Source: JAGLTQ01 sp964605385 (GTDB lineage Bacteria > Pseudomonadota > Gammaproteobacteria > UBA6429 > Thiohalophilaceae). From it: a DNA stretch of 64,000 bases. The notes under the pieces were generated by a model, which was not told the DNA's origin, searched no databases, and saw nothing but the letters and a program-made list of their open reading frames with translations. Positions 15,606-24,320 of the stretch are shown here, in pieces; the stretch's first letter is position 1; each line of letters starts with the position of its first letter. Location: positions 33,690 to 97,689 of the forward strand of contig CAZSCK010000002.1 of assembly GCA_964605385.1 (NCBI GenBank). The letters run 5' to 3'. The position numbers and the translations under genes are program-made.

Positions 15606-17681
15606 GTGGCAGAACAAACCGCCTTTTTAGATAACATTAAATCCATAAGCCAAAAAGGTTTAGGTGCACCGCTATTATTAATGGTGATGATGGCCATGAT
15701 TGTGGTGCCACTTGCACCCTTTATGTTGGATGTATTTTTTAGTTTTAATATTTCACTCGCGTTAGTTGTCTTACTTGTCACTGTTTATAGTTTGCGCCCT
15801 TTAGATTTCTCTTTATTTCCAACCATCCTTCTTATAACAACTTTGTTAAGACTTGCACTTAATGTTGCCTCTACCCGGGTTGTTTTACTTGAAGGACATA
15901 CCGGGGGGGATGCAGCGGGGCAGGTTATTAAAGCATTTGGTGAATTTGTTGTTGGTGGTAACTATGCAGTGGGCATTATCGTCTTCTCTATATTGGTAAT
16001 CATTAACTTTGTTGTAATAACCAAAGGTGCAACTCGTATATCTGAAGTAAGCGCACGTTTTACCCTGGATGCGATGCCAGGAAAACAAATGGCCATTGAT
16101 GCTGATTTGAACGCTGGTTTGATTGAATCAGAAGAGGCGCGCCGCCGCCGTGATGACATTGGTGCAGAAGCAGAATTTTATGGTTCCATGGATGGTGCCA
16201 GTAAGTTTGTTCGTGGTGATGCAGTTGCGGGTATATTAATACTGTTAATTAATATTTTAGGTGGATTAGCGATTGGTATATTACAACATGACTTAACTTT
16301 TGCAGTTGCAGCAAAAAATTATGTGTTGTTAACCATTGGTGATGGTCTGGTTGCACAAATTCCTGCGTTATTACTTTCAACAGCTGCGGGTATTATTGTA
16401 ACCCGTGTTTCCAGTACTCAGGATATGGGAGGAATGGTATTAAGTCAGTTGTTCAAGAATCCAAAAGCACTTGGAGTGACAGCAACCATTCTGGGTGTCA
16501 TGGGTATTATTCCGGGTATGCCACATTTTGCCTTCTTGTCTTTAGCGATAGTCAGTGGCGCTGGTGCTTATTTTATAACACAAAAACAGGCGAGACCTGA
16601 AGTTAAAAAAACCCCGCTTGAAAAAGTTGAACAGGTACCTGAGAGCCGTGAATTAAGCTGGGATGATGTTACTCCTGTTGACACCATTGGGCTGGAAGTA
16701 GGTTATCGGCTAATACCGATGGTCGACAAAGATCAGGGTGGTCAGTTAATGGCACGTATTAAAGGTGTGCGTAAAAAACTGTCTCAGGAATTAGGTTTTC
16801 TTATCCCCGCGGTTCATATTCGAGACAACCTTGAGTTACCACCGAATGGTTATCGTATTACTTTAATGGGGGTGAGTGTCGGAGAAGCGGATATACAACC
16901 TGATAAAGATATGGCGATTAATCCCGGGCAAGTATATGGCTCCATCGCGGGTGCAGAAACTAAAGATCCTGCTTTTGGTTTAGATGCCTTGTGGATTGAA
17001 AGTTCACAACGTGATCAGGCACAAACTTTAGGTTACACCGTGGTTGATTCTAATACGGTTATAGCCACTCATTTAAGCCAGTTATTACAAACCCATGCTA
17101 ATGAATTATTGGGTCATGAAGAAGTTCAGCATTTGCTGGATAAACTGGCTGAGTCAGCACCGAAACTGGTTGAAAATCTTGTGCCTGATACTCTTAACCT
17201 GGGCATCATTGTTAAAGTATTACAAAGCCTGTTAGCAGAAGGGATTCCTGTCAGGGATATTCGTACAATCGCCGAAACATTGGCAGAACATGCAACACGA
17301 AGTCAGGATCCTGACGAATTAACGGCTGCCGTGCGTACCTCGCTAGGACGCATGATCGTACAACAAATCAATGGCATGGCGGCTGAGCTCTCTGTTATTA
17401 CTCTTGATCCAAATCTGGAACAGTTGTTGCATCAAGCAGTACAGGCAGACGGTGTAGGTGGAGTAGAGCCGGGTTTGGCAGAACGTTTATTCAGCGCATT
17501 ACAGGAAAGCGTTCAAAAACAGGAAGCGATGGGGCAATCAGCCGTACTTCTTGTATCAAGTCAAATCAGAACCATGTTAGCGCGATTTGTGCGACACACA
17601 ATTCCAAACTTGCATGTACTGTCTTACAACGAGATTCCCAGCGACAAACAGATTCGTATAGTCGCCACGGTTGGGCAATAG
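15606..17681 (+). CDS. flhA: Flagellar export apparatus protein FlhA
   Basis: Large export-gate component (691 residues) with about eight N-terminal transmembrane helices. The conserved cytoplasmic FHIPEP-type loop is readable (FVVITKGATRISEVSARFTLDAMPGKQMAIDAD in part, about 140-175), as are EEARRRRDDIG and FVRGDAVAGI. The C-terminal cytoplasmic domain (about 350-691) docks export chaperones. The start is GTG at 15606, preceded by AAGGG. The proton-coupled export role is established for the family. Downstream, 81 nt separate it from flhF. Confidence 0.97.
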   Translation: MAEQTAFLDNIKSISQKGLGAPLLLMVMMAMIVVPLAPFMLDVFFSFNISLALVVLLVTVYSLRPLDFSLFPTILLITTLLRLALNVASTRVVLLEGHTGGDAAGQVIKAFGEFVVGGNYAVGIIVFSILVIINFVVITKGATRISEVSARFTLDAMPGKQMAIDADLNAGLIESEEARRRRDDIGAEAEFYGSMDGASKFVRGDAVAGILILLINILGGLAIGILQHDLTFAVAAKNYVLLTIGDGLVAQIPALLLSTAAGIIVTRVSSTQDMGGMVLSQLFKNPKALGVTATILGVMGIIPGMPHFAFLSLAIVSGAGAYFITQKQARPEVKKTPLEKVEQVPESRELSWDDVTPVDTIGLEVGYRLIPMVDKDQGGQLMARIKGVRKKLSQELGFLIPAVHIRDNLELPPNGYRITLMGVSVGEADIQPDKDMAINPGQVYGSIAGAETKDPAFGLDALWIESSQRDQAQTLGYTVVDSNTVIATHLSQLLQTHANELLGHEEVQHLLDKLAESAPKLVENLVPDTLNLGIIVKVLQSLLAEGIPVRDIRTIAETLAEHATRSQDPDELTAAVRTSLGRMIVQQINGMAAELSVITLDPNLEQLLHQAVQADGVGGVEPGLAERLFSALQESVQKQEAMGQSAVLLVSSQIRTMLARFVRHTIPNLHVLSYNEIPSDKQIRIVATVGQ

Positions 17682-17762
17682 GTAAGGCTTAACAGGGAAC
17701 AGTAACATATGACAATGACATAGGCTTGGGCTGAACAGCCTGAATAACAGAGGCCAGGTAAG

Positions 17763-19088
17763 ATGAAAATAAAACGTTTTGTAGCTGATGATATGCGTTC
17801 CGCATTACGCAAAGTAACTAATATTCTTGGGCCTGATGCAGTCATCTTATCAAACAATCGAATTGATGAAGGTGTCGAAATTGTCGCCGCCATTGATTAT
17901 GACGAATCATTAATTAATAAACCTGAGCCAACTCCAGCAATAAAAAAACCAAACCCGTTTATTAAGGAAGATGAAATACTCTCCCAGTCTCATATTGAAC
18001 AGCGCAATCGTGAAGCGGCATTAGATGACGTGCGCTATGCGCGCAATATTCCTGCTGCGACGCCTCAGTTTGAAAAAAATGAAATAATTAAGCAAGCTAA
18101 GGTGGCACCTAAAGTACAAACTAATGAACACCTCTGGACTGAGGAACCCGCTTTTATGGATATGCAGTCTGAACTTAAATCTTTAAAAGGATTGTTAGTT
18201 AATCAATTATCCAGTCTAAGCTGGGGTAATGAAGTTCAATACCATCCAATACGTGCTCGTTTATTACAACGTTTAATGTCATTAGGTTTAAGCCCAAAAC
18301 TCTCGAAAGATATTGTTGCAGAAGTTAATGAAGAAAAAGATTTTGAACACAACTGGCGTACCGCATTGGGTAAGTTAGCTCATCGTATTCCTGTTGGTGA
18401 AAATGAAATTATTGAAAAGGGTGGAATTGTTGCTCTTGTTGGCGCTACAGGTGTGGGTAAGACAACAACCATTGCTAAACTTGCTGCACGTTATACCTTA
18501 AAACACGGGCCACACCGTGTCGCCTTAATTACAACTGATAATTACCGTGTTGCAGCACATGAACAGTTACGTAGTTATGCTCGTATTATGGGAGTTCCTA
18601 TGCGCGTAACGGGTGATGCAGATAGCCTGCGTGAAGCGCTGGATAGCTTACAGGATAAAGAGCTTATACTTATCGATACAGCCGGTATGAGTCAGCGTGA
18701 CATGCTGTTAAGTAAACAATTTGCCATGCTTCAAGGAAAAGGATTGCCTAAAATAAAAACCTATCTGACTTTAGCAACTAATTGTCAACGTAGTGTTTTA
18801 ACTGAAACAGGAAATAAATTTAGTGAAATGAAGCTAACAGGCTGTATCCTGACTAAAGTTGATGAGACAACAAGTCTGGGTGGAGCTATTACGGTTGCAG
18901 TTGAAAATAACCTGCCTATATCATATTTCTGTGATGGCCAAAATGTACCAGAAGATATGCATTTAGCAAGAGCACATACTATTGTAAGTCGTAGTGTTTC
19001 AGTTATGCAGCATATGATCTCAATGAAATCCGACGATGAATTCGCTGTAAATACAGTAGGGGGTATGGTTGCGAATGGACATGCTTGA
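17763..19088 (+). CDS. flhF: Flagellar positioning GTPase FlhF
   Basis: SRP-type GTPase that places the flagellum at the cell pole. The 441-residue product has an N-terminal basic domain (MKIKRFVADDMRSALRKV) and a variable linker. An SRP-like N domain precedes the G domain (P-loop GATGVGKT at 227-234, TTDNYRVAAHEQL at 258-270, DTAG at 305-308, TKVDE near 367). Its presence with flhG argues for a polar, number-controlled flagellum. The start has AGG 9 nt upstream. The 3' end overlaps flhG. Confidence 0.96.
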   Translation: MKIKRFVADDMRSALRKVTNILGPDAVILSNNRIDEGVEIVAAIDYDESLINKPEPTPAIKKPNPFIKEDEILSQSHIEQRNREAALDDVRYARNIPAATPQFEKNEIIKQAKVAPKVQTNEHLWTEEPAFMDMQSELKSLKGLLVNQLSSLSWGNEVQYHPIRARLLQRLMSLGLSPKLSKDIVAEVNEEKDFEHNWRTALGKLAHRIPVGENEIIEKGGIVALVGATGVGKTTTIAKLAARYTLKHGPHRVALITTDNYRVAAHEQLRSYARIMGVPMRVTGDADSLREALDSLQDKELILIDTAGMSQRDMLLSKQFAMLQGKGLPKIKTYLTLATNCQRSVLTETGNKFSEMKLTGCILTKVDETTSLGGAITVAVENNLPISYFCDGQNVPEDMHLARAHTIVSRSVSVMQHMISMKSDDEFAVNTVGGMVANGHA

Positions 19089-19986
19089 TATAATCGATTC
19101 CCCTGCAAAACATAAACAGTTCAATATTGATCAAGCTTCAGGATTAAGACGTATGGCAAAACCACATCCAGTTCGAGTAATTACAATTGCTAGCGGTAAA
19201 GGTGGCGTGGGTAAAACCAATGTTACGATAAATCTTGCTATAGCACTTGCATCACAAGGTCAAAAAGTCACTATTCTTGATGCCGATTTAGGTTTAGCAA
19301 ATATTGACGTTATGCTTGGCCTTCATTCAGATAAAAATCTTTCACATGTTATGAATGGCGAAAGTGAACTGGAAGAAATTTTAATTGAAGGGCCAAATGG
19401 AATAAAAATCATTCCTGCTTCATCGGGTGTTAAAAATATGGCTGAAATGTCAGCCGCAGAACATGCCGGTTTAGTCAGTGCATTTAGTCAATTAAGTCAT
19501 GATATAGATGTTTTACTGGTTGATACCGCTGCGGGTATTTCAGATAGCGTAGTGAGTTTTTCTCGTGCTGCACAAGAAGTGTTAATTGTTGTTTGTGATG
19601 AGCCTGCCTCAATTACTGATGCGTATGCATTGATTAAATTACTCAGTAAAGAACAAAATGTTTTTAAATTCCATATTCTGGCTAATATGGTTTCCGGACC
19701 TCAACAAGGTCGAGAGGTTTATGACAAATTATCAAAAGTATCCAACCGTTTTCTTGATGTTGCATTAGATTATCTTGGGCATGTTCCTTATGATGAACAC
19801 TTACAGAAGGCAATAAAGCGTCAAAAATCCGTCGTTGAAGCCTTTCCTCGCAGCCGATCAGCACAGGCATTTCAAACATTGTCAAAAAAGGTAAACAATT
19901 GGCCTATAATAAGGTCATCTGGTGGACACCTTGAGTTTTTTGTGGAAAGGTTAGTATCAGGAACAACATTGGAGGTTAAGCCATGA
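19075..19986 (+). CDS. flhG: Flagellar number regulator FlhG/FleN (MinD-like ATPase)
   Basis: ParA/MinD-family ATPase that limits flagellar number by antagonising FlhF and, in Pseudomonas, FleQ. The deviant Walker A SGKGGVGKTN is near residue 41, DADLGLANIDVMLGL follows, and the C-terminal GHLEFFVERLV is typical of FleN. Three starts are possible: TTG at 19069 (best spacing from AGGGGG), ATG at 19075 and ATG at 19081. ATG 19075 is chosen as the usual codon, giving 303 residues. It overlaps flhF by 14 nt and fliA by 4 nt. Confidence 0.92.
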   Translation: MDMLDIIDSPAKHKQFNIDQASGLRRMAKPHPVRVITIASGKGGVGKTNVTINLAIALASQGQKVTILDADLGLANIDVMLGLHSDKNLSHVMNGESELEEILIEGPNGIKIIPASSGVKNMAEMSAAEHAGLVSAFSQLSHDIDVLLVDTAAGISDSVVSFSRAAQEVLIVVCDEPASITDAYALIKLLSKEQNVFKFHILANMVSGPQQGREVYDKLSKVSNRFLDVALDYLGHVPYDEHLQKAIKRQKSVVEAFPRSRSAQAFQTLSKKVNNWPIIRSSGGHLEFFVERLVSGTTLEVKP

Positions 19987-20711
19987 ATGGCATAGCAGCG
20001 TACGCACAGCAACAACCTAATTATACTAGCGAGATGGTAGAACGTCATGCGCCTTTAGTTAAACGAATTGCATGTCATTTAATTAATCGATTACCTGCCA
20101 GCGTTCAACTTGAAGACATGGTTCAAGCGGGCATGATTGGTTTATTGGAAGCAACCGGAAAGTATGATGAAACGCAAGGCGCAAGCTTTGAAACTTATGC
20201 TGGTATTCGTATACGCGGTTCGATGTTAGATGAAATTCGTAAAAATGACTGGGCACCTCGTTCAGTACATCGTAAAGCGCGAGAAGTTGCTGAAGCGGTA
20301 CGTATTATAGAAAATGAACATGGTCGTGATGCTCGTGATATAGAAATTGCCGAGACTCTTGATATGAGTTTAGGTGAGTACTACAAAATTCTCCAGGATA
20401 ACAGTTATCATAAAGTATTGAGTGTTGATGACACCAGTATTAATACCGGTGAAACGATGCTCGATAGCATGTCAGACAATGCACCGGGTATTCTAGATGG
20501 TATGCATAAAGATGATCTGCAGCGTTTATTATCAGATGCTATTGCAGGTTTACCAGAACGTGAACGATTAGTAATGGCGCTTTATTATGATGAAGAGCTT
20601 AACTTACGTGAAATTGGTGCTGTTATGGGGGTAAGTGAATCTCGTGTAAGCCAAATTCACAGTCAGGCGATTATTCGTTTACAATCTCGAATGTCTAACC
20701 GAGTCGATTAG
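19983..20711 (+). CDS. fliA: RNA polymerase sigma-28 factor FliA
   Basis: Sigma factor for late flagellar and chemotaxis genes. The 242-residue product has region 2 (ERHAPLVKRIACHL, DMVQAGMIGLLEA, GIRIRGSMLDEIRKNDW), region 3, and a region 4 helix-turn-helix (LNLREIGAVMGVSESRVSQIHSQAI). A strong GGAGG lies before the ATG, which overlaps flhG (ATGA). Three sequences matching its consensus are found in this window, at 4696, 20868 and 37584. No FlgM anti-sigma gene is present here. Confidence 0.97.
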   Translation: MNGIAAYAQQQPNYTSEMVERHAPLVKRIACHLINRLPASVQLEDMVQAGMIGLLEATGKYDETQGASFETYAGIRIRGSMLDEIRKNDWAPRSVHRKAREVAEAVRIIENEHGRDARDIEIAETLDMSLGEYYKILQDNSYHKVLSVDDTSINTGETMLDSMSDNAPGILDGMHKDDLQRLLSDAIAGLPERERLVMALYYDEELNLREIGAVMGVSESRVSQIHSQAIIRLQSRMSNRVD

Positions 20712-20867
20712 TTTTGCTGTAGTGCGTTTTTAAGTTCAATAAATATCAAATATCCATACTTTTATTCACGATACTGCTGAATAAATGTACAATTCCCTCG
20801 AAATAATTTTATAACTCCTTTTTTTAATAAAAATTCCATTTATTTAATGATTACCCCTTCTTTTAAT

Positions 20868-20894
20868 TAAGATATTTCCAAAACTGGCCGATAA
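20868..20894 (+). promoter_or_regulatory. Sigma-28 (FliA) type promoter for the che operon
   Basis: TAAGATAT (20868-20875), 11 nt, then GCCGATAA (20887-20894). The -10 matches the sigma-28 consensus at all eight positions and the -35 at five of eight, with ideal spacing. The predicted start near 20901 gives a leader of about 59 nt before cheY. The rest of the 20712-20959 spacer is AT-rich and holds no gene or clear terminator. Confidence 0.75.
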
Positions 20895-20959
20895 CAAATA
20901 TAACAATAGTGATGTCTATATGGATCATTAATTTAAATGTGTACTGCGGAGGATAACTT

Positions 20960-21349
20960 GTGGACACGGAAATGAAAATTCTTGTTGTAGATGACTTTTC
21001 TACAATGCGACGAATTATAAAAAACTTACTGCGTGATCTGGGCTTTAATAATACTGATGAAGCTGATGATGGCTTAACGGCTTTACCAATGTTAAAGACA
21101 GGCAAATATGATTTGCTGGTAACAGATTGGAATATGCCTGGAATGCAAGGTATCGATCTGCTTAAAGCCGTACGCGCAGAGAGTGATGAAACTCTAAAAA
21201 ATATCCCCGTACTCATGGTAACAGCCGAGCAGAAAAAAGAGCAGATTATTGAAGCAGCTCAGGCAGGAGTTAATGGATATATCGTAAAACCTTTTACAGC
21301 TTTAATTTTAAAAGAAAAGCTGGAAAAGATTTTTGCACGTCTCGGTTAA
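20960..21349 (+). CDS. cheY: Chemotaxis response regulator CheY
   Basis: Single-domain receiver that carries the signal from CheA to the motor switch. The 129-residue product has the acid pair D11/D12, the phosphorylation site D56 in VTDWNMPGM, T88 and K110 in YIVKPF. The N-terminal LVVDDFSTMRRII matches E. coli CheY closely. The start is GTG at 20960, with GGAGG at 20948-20952 at 7-nt spacing. It is the first gene after the sigma-28-type promoter, followed by cheZ. Confidence 0.97.
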   Translation: MDTEMKILVVDDFSTMRRIIKNLLRDLGFNNTDEADDGLTALPMLKTGKYDLLVTDWNMPGMQGIDLLKAVRAESDETLKNIPVLMVTAEQKKEQIIEAAQAGVNGYIVKPFTALILKEKLEKIFARLG

Positions 21350-21371
21350 TATTGTTAGGGATTATTTAATC

Positions 21372-22103
21372 ATGGTTGAAGAAAAAGAACTTATTACTGA
21401 TGACAATATTGCTCGTGTAAAAGATCTTTTAGTTTGCATGGAAAACGGTAATGAAGTTGATGCGATTGAGATAATTGATGAATTAACCTCTATACGTGAA
21501 ACTGAATTGTACCAGGATATGGGTAAATTAACCCGTGAACTACACGATGCCATTTCTAATTTTGGCATGGATGACTCTATCAATATTATGGCTGAGCAAA
21601 GTATTCCGGATGCTCGAGAGCGATTAAATTATGTTATCTCAAAAACGGATGAAGCAGCAAATCAAACACTGGAAGCTGTCGAAGAATCAATTCCTATCTG
21701 CAATTCTTTAAATGATCAGGCATTAGAATTGCATGCTACATGGCAGAAGTTTACCAATCGTGAATTATCAGCGGATCAATTTCGTCAGTTAAGCAGAGAT
21801 ATTAACGATTTTTTTGTTAGCACTTATGAAATAGCAAAAGTAAAAGATCATTTAACTTCGGTTTTACTGGCTCAGGAATATCAGGATTTAACAGGACAGA
21901 TTATAAAGAAAGTCATTAATCTTGTTGGAGAGGTTGAAGATAAACTGGTTGGACTAATTCAAATAACAGGGGTACCTCAAATTATATCTGCTAAAGATGA
22001 TGCATCTACACTGGACGGCCCTCCCGTTCCCGGGCTTGCGCATAAAGATACAGTGTCAGGGCAAGATGAAGTTGATGACTTGCTATCAAGTTTAGGTTTT
22101 TAA
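21372..22103 (+). CDS. cheZ: CheY phosphatase CheZ
   Basis: Dephosphorylates CheY-P to terminate signalling. The product is a long four-helix-bundle protein. The active-site region LLAQEYQDLTGQIIKKVI includes the catalytic Gln. The C-terminal CheY-binding peptide DEVDDLLSSLGF is nearly identical to that of E. coli. The open frame extends upstream to 21333, but ATG 21372 gives the family-like N-terminus and 243 residues, does not overlap cheY, and has TAGGGA upstream. Confidence 0.95.
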   Translation: MVEEKELITDDNIARVKDLLVCMENGNEVDAIEIIDELTSIRETELYQDMGKLTRELHDAISNFGMDDSINIMAEQSIPDARERLNYVISKTDEAANQTLEAVEESIPICNSLNDQALELHATWQKFTNRELSADQFRQLSRDINDFFVSTYEIAKVKDHLTSVLLAQEYQDLTGQIIKKVINLVGEVEDKLVGLIQITGVPQIISAKDDASTLDGPPVPGLAHKDTVSGQDEVDDLLSSLGF

Positions 22104-22128
22104 TTAATAATGTTGGAAAGTAACGACT

Positions 22129-24255
22129 ATGGATGATGAACTACTACAGGACTTTTTGATTGAAGCAGGAGAAATTCTTGAACAGCTGAATGAACAGCTG
22201 GTAGAACTTGAGAATAGTCCTGATGATTCAGAATTATTAAATGCAGTCTTTCGCGGGTTTCATACCATAAAAGGTGGGGCAGGTTTTCTTACGATCGATG
22301 TCATGGTTGCGATTTGTCATCGCACTGAAGATATCTTCAATATGTTACGTAATGATGAATTGAAAATTAATAATCATCTTATGGATACCGTTTTACCTGT
22401 ACTGGATGTTTTAAATGATCAGTTTGATGCTCTGCGTAGTGGGGAAGAACCGCAAGCAGCAGAACAATCATTGTTAACTGCATTAGAAAGCATAATTTCA
22501 GGTGATGCTACAACTGCTGAAAACGTTGTAGAAGTAAAAAGTTCTGTTGAGTCAGAAGATATATCTGATGATGAATTTGATGCAATGCTTGATGAAGCGG
22601 CTAATAAAAAAGAAAAATCATCATCAGATGAAATTACGGATGAAGAATTTGAAGCATTACTGGATAATTTACATGGTAAAGGCGAACATGCAGAAAGTGT
22701 AGAGGGCAAACCTGCTTCAGGTAGTTACGAAGAAAACAAAAAGAACGATGAAATATCAGAAGATGAATTTGAAGCTTTACTGGATGATCTTCATGGTAAA
22801 GGCTCGTTCTCCGCACAAGATACAGCCTCTAAAAGTAGTTACGAAGAAAATAAAAAGAATGATGAAATATCAGAAGATGAATTTGAAGCATTATTAGATG
22901 ATCTTCATGGTCAGGGTTCCTTCTCGACCAGCTCTGGTGAACAAAAACCAGATGCACAAAAAACATCTGAACAAAAACAAGAAGATGCTAAGCCTGAAAC
23001 TAAGGCTGTAGTAAAAAAAGAAAAGCCTGTTGTTGCAGCTAAAGAAACAGCACCTAAGAAAACTACAAAAGATACTAAACCTGCTGCAGAGACATCTGTG
23101 CGTGTTGATACAAGTCGCCTCGATGAAATTATGAATATGGTTGGTGAGCTGGTATTAGTCCGTAATCGTATTTCACGTTTAGGATCAGAGGGTGGAGATA
23201 CTTCAAGTGAAGAAATGACAAAAGCAATTGCAAATCTGGATTTAGTGACAGCCGATTTGCAGTTATCGGTAATGAAAACACGAATGCAGCCAATTAAAAA
23301 GGTATTTGGTCGTTTCCCGCGAGTAGTACGAGATTTAGCACGAAGTCTGAAAAAAGATATTCGCCTGGAAATGATTGGCGAAGATACTGATCTGGATAAA
23401 AATCTTGTTGAAGCTTTAGCCGATCCATTGGTGCATTTAGTTCGTAATTCAGTTGATCATGGTATTGAAATGCCAGATATTCGTGAACAATCAGGTAAGC
23501 CCCGTCAAGGTACTGTGACCTTATCAGCATCACAGGAAGGGGATCATATTTTACTCTCTATTACTGATGATGGTGCCGGAATGGATGCCGAGGTATTAAG
23601 GAATATTGCAATTACTAAAGGTATACATGATGCAGAATCTGCATCCAGATTAACAGATGTAGATTGTTATAACTTGATTTTTGCTCCTGGTTTCTCAACC
23701 AAAGAGGCAATTTCTGATATTTCAGGTCGTGGTGTTGGTATGGATGTGGTTAAAACCGGCATAACATCATTAAACGGTTCGATTGAAATAGATTCTGAAT
23801 TAGGTAAAGGTACAGTTATTAGTATTAAAGTGCCGTTAACCCTGGCTATTATGTCAACATTAATGGTTAGGCTTAAAGAACAATTATTCTCTTTGCCTTT
23901 AGTGAATGTAAATGAAATTTTTCATTTAGACCTTACCAAAACAAATGTTATGGATGGAAAGCGTGTCGTTCTTGTTCGAGGAAAAACACTGCCTCTATAT
24001 TATTTAAATAACTGGCTGGTAAATGGTGAAAGTAATGCTCCATTACCTAACGAGGGTCATGTTGTGGTTGTTCATATAGGAACCCAAAAAGTTGGTTTTA
24101 TTGTTGATGAATTAATAGGGCAGGAAGAAGTTGTCATTAAACCATTAGGTGCCATGTTGCATGGGATTTCCGGATTAGCAGGCGCAACTATAACGGGTGA
24201 TGGTGGTATTGCTCTTATTTTAGATATTCCCGGTTTAATGAAAATGTATGCTTGA
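22129..24255 (+). CDS. cheA: Chemotaxis histidine kinase CheA
   Basis: Central kinase of the chemosensory array. The 708-residue product has the HPt domain with phospho-acceptor H45 (FRGFHTIKGGAGF), then a long acidic linker. The dimerisation domain (about 330-390) and HATPase domain (LVRNSVDHGIE, DDGAGMD, GRGVGMDVV) follow. A C-terminal CheW-like domain covers about 570-708. The linker carries four copies of an acidic motif, best DEISEDEFEALLDDLHG, starting at residues 144 (degenerate), 167, 207 and 245. The last two units repeat at DNA level with a 114-bp period. No separate P2 fold is obvious. Confidence 0.97.
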   Translation: MDDELLQDFLIEAGEILEQLNEQLVELENSPDDSELLNAVFRGFHTIKGGAGFLTIDVMVAICHRTEDIFNMLRNDELKINNHLMDTVLPVLDVLNDQFDALRSGEEPQAAEQSLLTALESIISGDATTAENVVEVKSSVESEDISDDEFDAMLDEAANKKEKSSSDEITDEEFEALLDNLHGKGEHAESVEGKPASGSYEENKKNDEISEDEFEALLDDLHGKGSFSAQDTASKSSYEENKKNDEISEDEFEALLDDLHGQGSFSTSSGEQKPDAQKTSEQKQEDAKPETKAVVKKEKPVVAAKETAPKKTTKDTKPAAETSVRVDTSRLDEIMNMVGELVLVRNRISRLGSEGGDTSSEEMTKAIANLDLVTADLQLSVMKTRMQPIKKVFGRFPRVVRDLARSLKKDIRLEMIGEDTDLDKNLVEALADPLVHLVRNSVDHGIEMPDIREQSGKPRQGTVTLSASQEGDHILLSITDDGAGMDAEVLRNIAITKGIHDAESASRLTDVDCYNLIFAPGFSTKEAISDISGRGVGMDVVKTGITSLNGSIEIDSELGKGTVISIKVPLTLAIMSTLMVRLKEQLFSLPLVNVNEIFHLDLTKTNVMDGKRVVLVRGKTLPLYYLNNWLVNGESNAPLPNEGHVVVVHIGTQKVGFIVDELIGQEEVVIKPLGAMLHGISGLAGATITGDGGIALILDIPGLMKMYA
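22721..22926 (+). repeat. Imperfect tandem repeat inside cheA (114-bp period)
   Basis: GTAGTTACGAAGAAAA begins copy one at 22721 and copy two at 22835. The copies stay aligned through the FEALLDDLHG codons and into GGCTCGTTCTC/GGTTCCTTCTC. Synonymous differences (ctttac/attatt) show that the duplication is not brand new. A more diverged unit starts at 22627. Confidence 0.75.
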
Positions 24256-24257
24256 TT

Positions 24258-24285
24258 TTTAGTTTACTAAACTAAACTAAACTAA
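24258..24285 (+). repeat. (ACTAA)4 microsatellite and hairpin between cheA and cheB
   Basis: Four tandem ACTAA units occupy 24266-24285. The left flank pairs with the first units: TTTAGTTTA (24258-24266) and TAAACTAAA (24268-24276) form a 9-bp perfect inverted repeat. A pentanucleotide array in an untranslated spacer could vary in length. No T-tract follows, so termination is unlikely. Confidence 0.5.
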
Positions 24286-24320
24286 AGTTAATGATTAAAA
24301 ATTTTAAAGAGGATATGTGA

